This document shows positions 34,518 to 35,180 of a stretch of DNA of 35,180 bases, one piece after another. Below the pieces are notes generated by a model that saw only the letters and a list, made by a program, of their open reading frames with translations, ran no database searches and was not told where the DNA came from. Location of the stretch: positions 1 to 35,180 of the forward strand of contig JAAXGT010000152.1 in the NCBI GenBank assembly GCA_012271205.1. Direction: 5' to 3'. Source of the stretch: Rhodothermales bacterium (lineage in GTDB: Bacteria; Bacteroidota; Rhodothermia; Rhodothermales; Bin80). How positions within the stretch are numbered: the stretch's first letter is position 1; each line of letters begins with the position of its first letter. The position numbers were made by a program, and so were the translations under genes.

Positions 34518-35180
34518 TCAGAGCAGGCGCTTATGCTGCAGACAGGGCAGCCGCTTGCGAAGTTGGTCCTGATAGCTAAAGTCGAGTTCCGCACAAATGA
34601 CGCCTTCTCGATCGGGCGCCTGGGCCAGAATTTGTCCCCACGGATCGATAATCATGCTATGTCCAAAGCTTTCACGATGCGGGTTGTGCCGACCCTGTTG
34701 CGCTGGGGCGACGACGTAGCAGAGATTTTCAATGGCGCGAGCGCGGAGAAGCGCCGTCCAGTGATACGCTCCCGTGCGCCACGTAAAGGCGGATGGGACG
34801 AATAGTACGCGCGCCCCGCGTGCAATGAGCATGCGGTAAAGCTCAGGAAAGCGCAAATCATAGCAAATACTAAGCCCCATGGTGTGGCCCAATGCGTCGA
34901 ACGTGACAACTTCCTGACCGGGGGCGATGAAGCGCGACTCTTGAAAGTCGTGGGCCTCGTCAAGGTGGATATCAAAGAGGTGGATCTTGTCATAGCGGGA
35001 AACAACGTTCCCGTCCGCGCCGAACACTAGGCATGTGTTGGTCACTTTTCCATGTGCCGCCAGCGGCACGCTTCCGCCGACAATGACTACGCCGTGATCT
35101 TTGGCTGTTTTCCGGAGGAGCGCAATCGCAGGGCCGCGTTCGAAGTGTTCAACCACTTTCAGCTTATCACCTTCGCGGTC
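34518..35180 (-). CDS. nitrilase-family carbon-nitrogen hydrolase, partial
   Basis: At least 221 codons of a nitrilase-superfamily amidase; the frame stays open to the window edge, so the N-terminus (with the catalytic glutamate) is outside. The catalytic lysine is in YDKIHLFDIHL and the nucleophilic cysteine in LSICYDLRFPELYR. AFTWRTGAYHWTALLRARAIEN, then GHSMIIDPWGQILAQ are typical of the Nit1/Nit2-like (omega-amidase or deaminated-glutathione amidase) branch. Function by branch is likely repair or clearance of alpha-keto acid amides. The C-terminus (QLRKRLPCLQHKRLL) fits the family. No lesions in the visible part. Confidence 0.9.
   Translation of the reverse strand, partial: DREGDKLKVVEHFERGPAIALLRKTAKDHGVVIVGGSVPLAAHGKVTNTCLVFGADGNVVSRYDKIHLFDIHLDEAHDFQESRFIAPGQEVVTFDALGHTMGLSICYDLRFPELYRMLIARGARVLFVPSAFTWRTGAYHWTALLRARAIENLCYVVAPAQQGRHNPHRESFGHSMIIDPWGQILAQAPDREGVICAELDFSYQDQLRKRLPCLQHKRLL

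Noticed and set aside
1-35180. tRNA, rRNA genes or a CRISPR array
   Set aside because: No clover-leaf, rRNA-like stretch or regularly spaced repeat was recognised on either strand by eye.

Overview
The window reads as a gene-dense bacterial chromosome segment, most likely from the Bacteroidota/Rhodothermota side of the tree. The clues are a PorX-type response regulator with a PglZ phosphatase domain, a Rho factor with the N-terminus and long basic insert common in that group, several Tat-type leaders on non-classical exported enzymes, a large BNR/sortilin-like repeat protein, and start codons that mostly lack a recognisable Shine-Dalgarno sequence. The phylum call is inference; no rRNA, tRNA or CRISPR array was seen.

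Region 1 (1-9173) is housekeeping: a small lipoprotein, murJ diverging from ruvA, then a same-strand run of a Tat-exported glycosylasparaginase, trmB and an O-methyltransferase. Biotin carboxylase accC meets this run tail to tail and diverges from a DnaJ-like co-chaperone. An exported MBL hydrolase and a ferritin, overlapping by one base, follow on the minus strand. Region 2 (9174-15977) is a plus-strand series: the PorX-like regulator overlapping folC, a 237-base gap rich in inverted repeats, rho, a HAD phosphatase and a short proline dehydrogenase.

Region 3 (about 16206-21250) is a transposon graveyard, visibly more G+C-rich than its surroundings. I can assemble an IS630 N-terminal scrap, an IS1634-type transposase, a second DDE transposase broken in two, and a DruA(DUF4338)-Tn5-type fusion transposase lying between the two halves. 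All are full of frameshifts, stops and deletions. No intact passenger gene is present.

Region 4 (21250-28309) is metabolic: on the minus strand a Tat-type Gfo/Idh/MocA oxidoreductase ends in a textbook terminator, followed by apbE, a second Gfo/Idh/MocA protein whose EKP lysine is alanine, and an EtfD-like membrane iron-sulfur oxidoreductase. A 425-base gap holds a possible 34-residue ORF and two perfect inverted repeats, then an exported YceI protein. Region 5 (28310-35180) has the large BNR-repeat exported protein, a leucine-carboxyl-methyltransferase-like gene broken by two compensating frameshifts and a 15-base tandem duplication, a lipoprotein sulfatase, and the C-terminal part of a nitrilase-family hydrolase running off the end.

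I see no complete new multi-gene system. The best leads are the nested DruA-Tn5 remnant, the structured region before rho, the apbE/EKP-less oxidoreductase/EtfD cluster, and the small ORF with paired inverted repeats near 27.5 kb.
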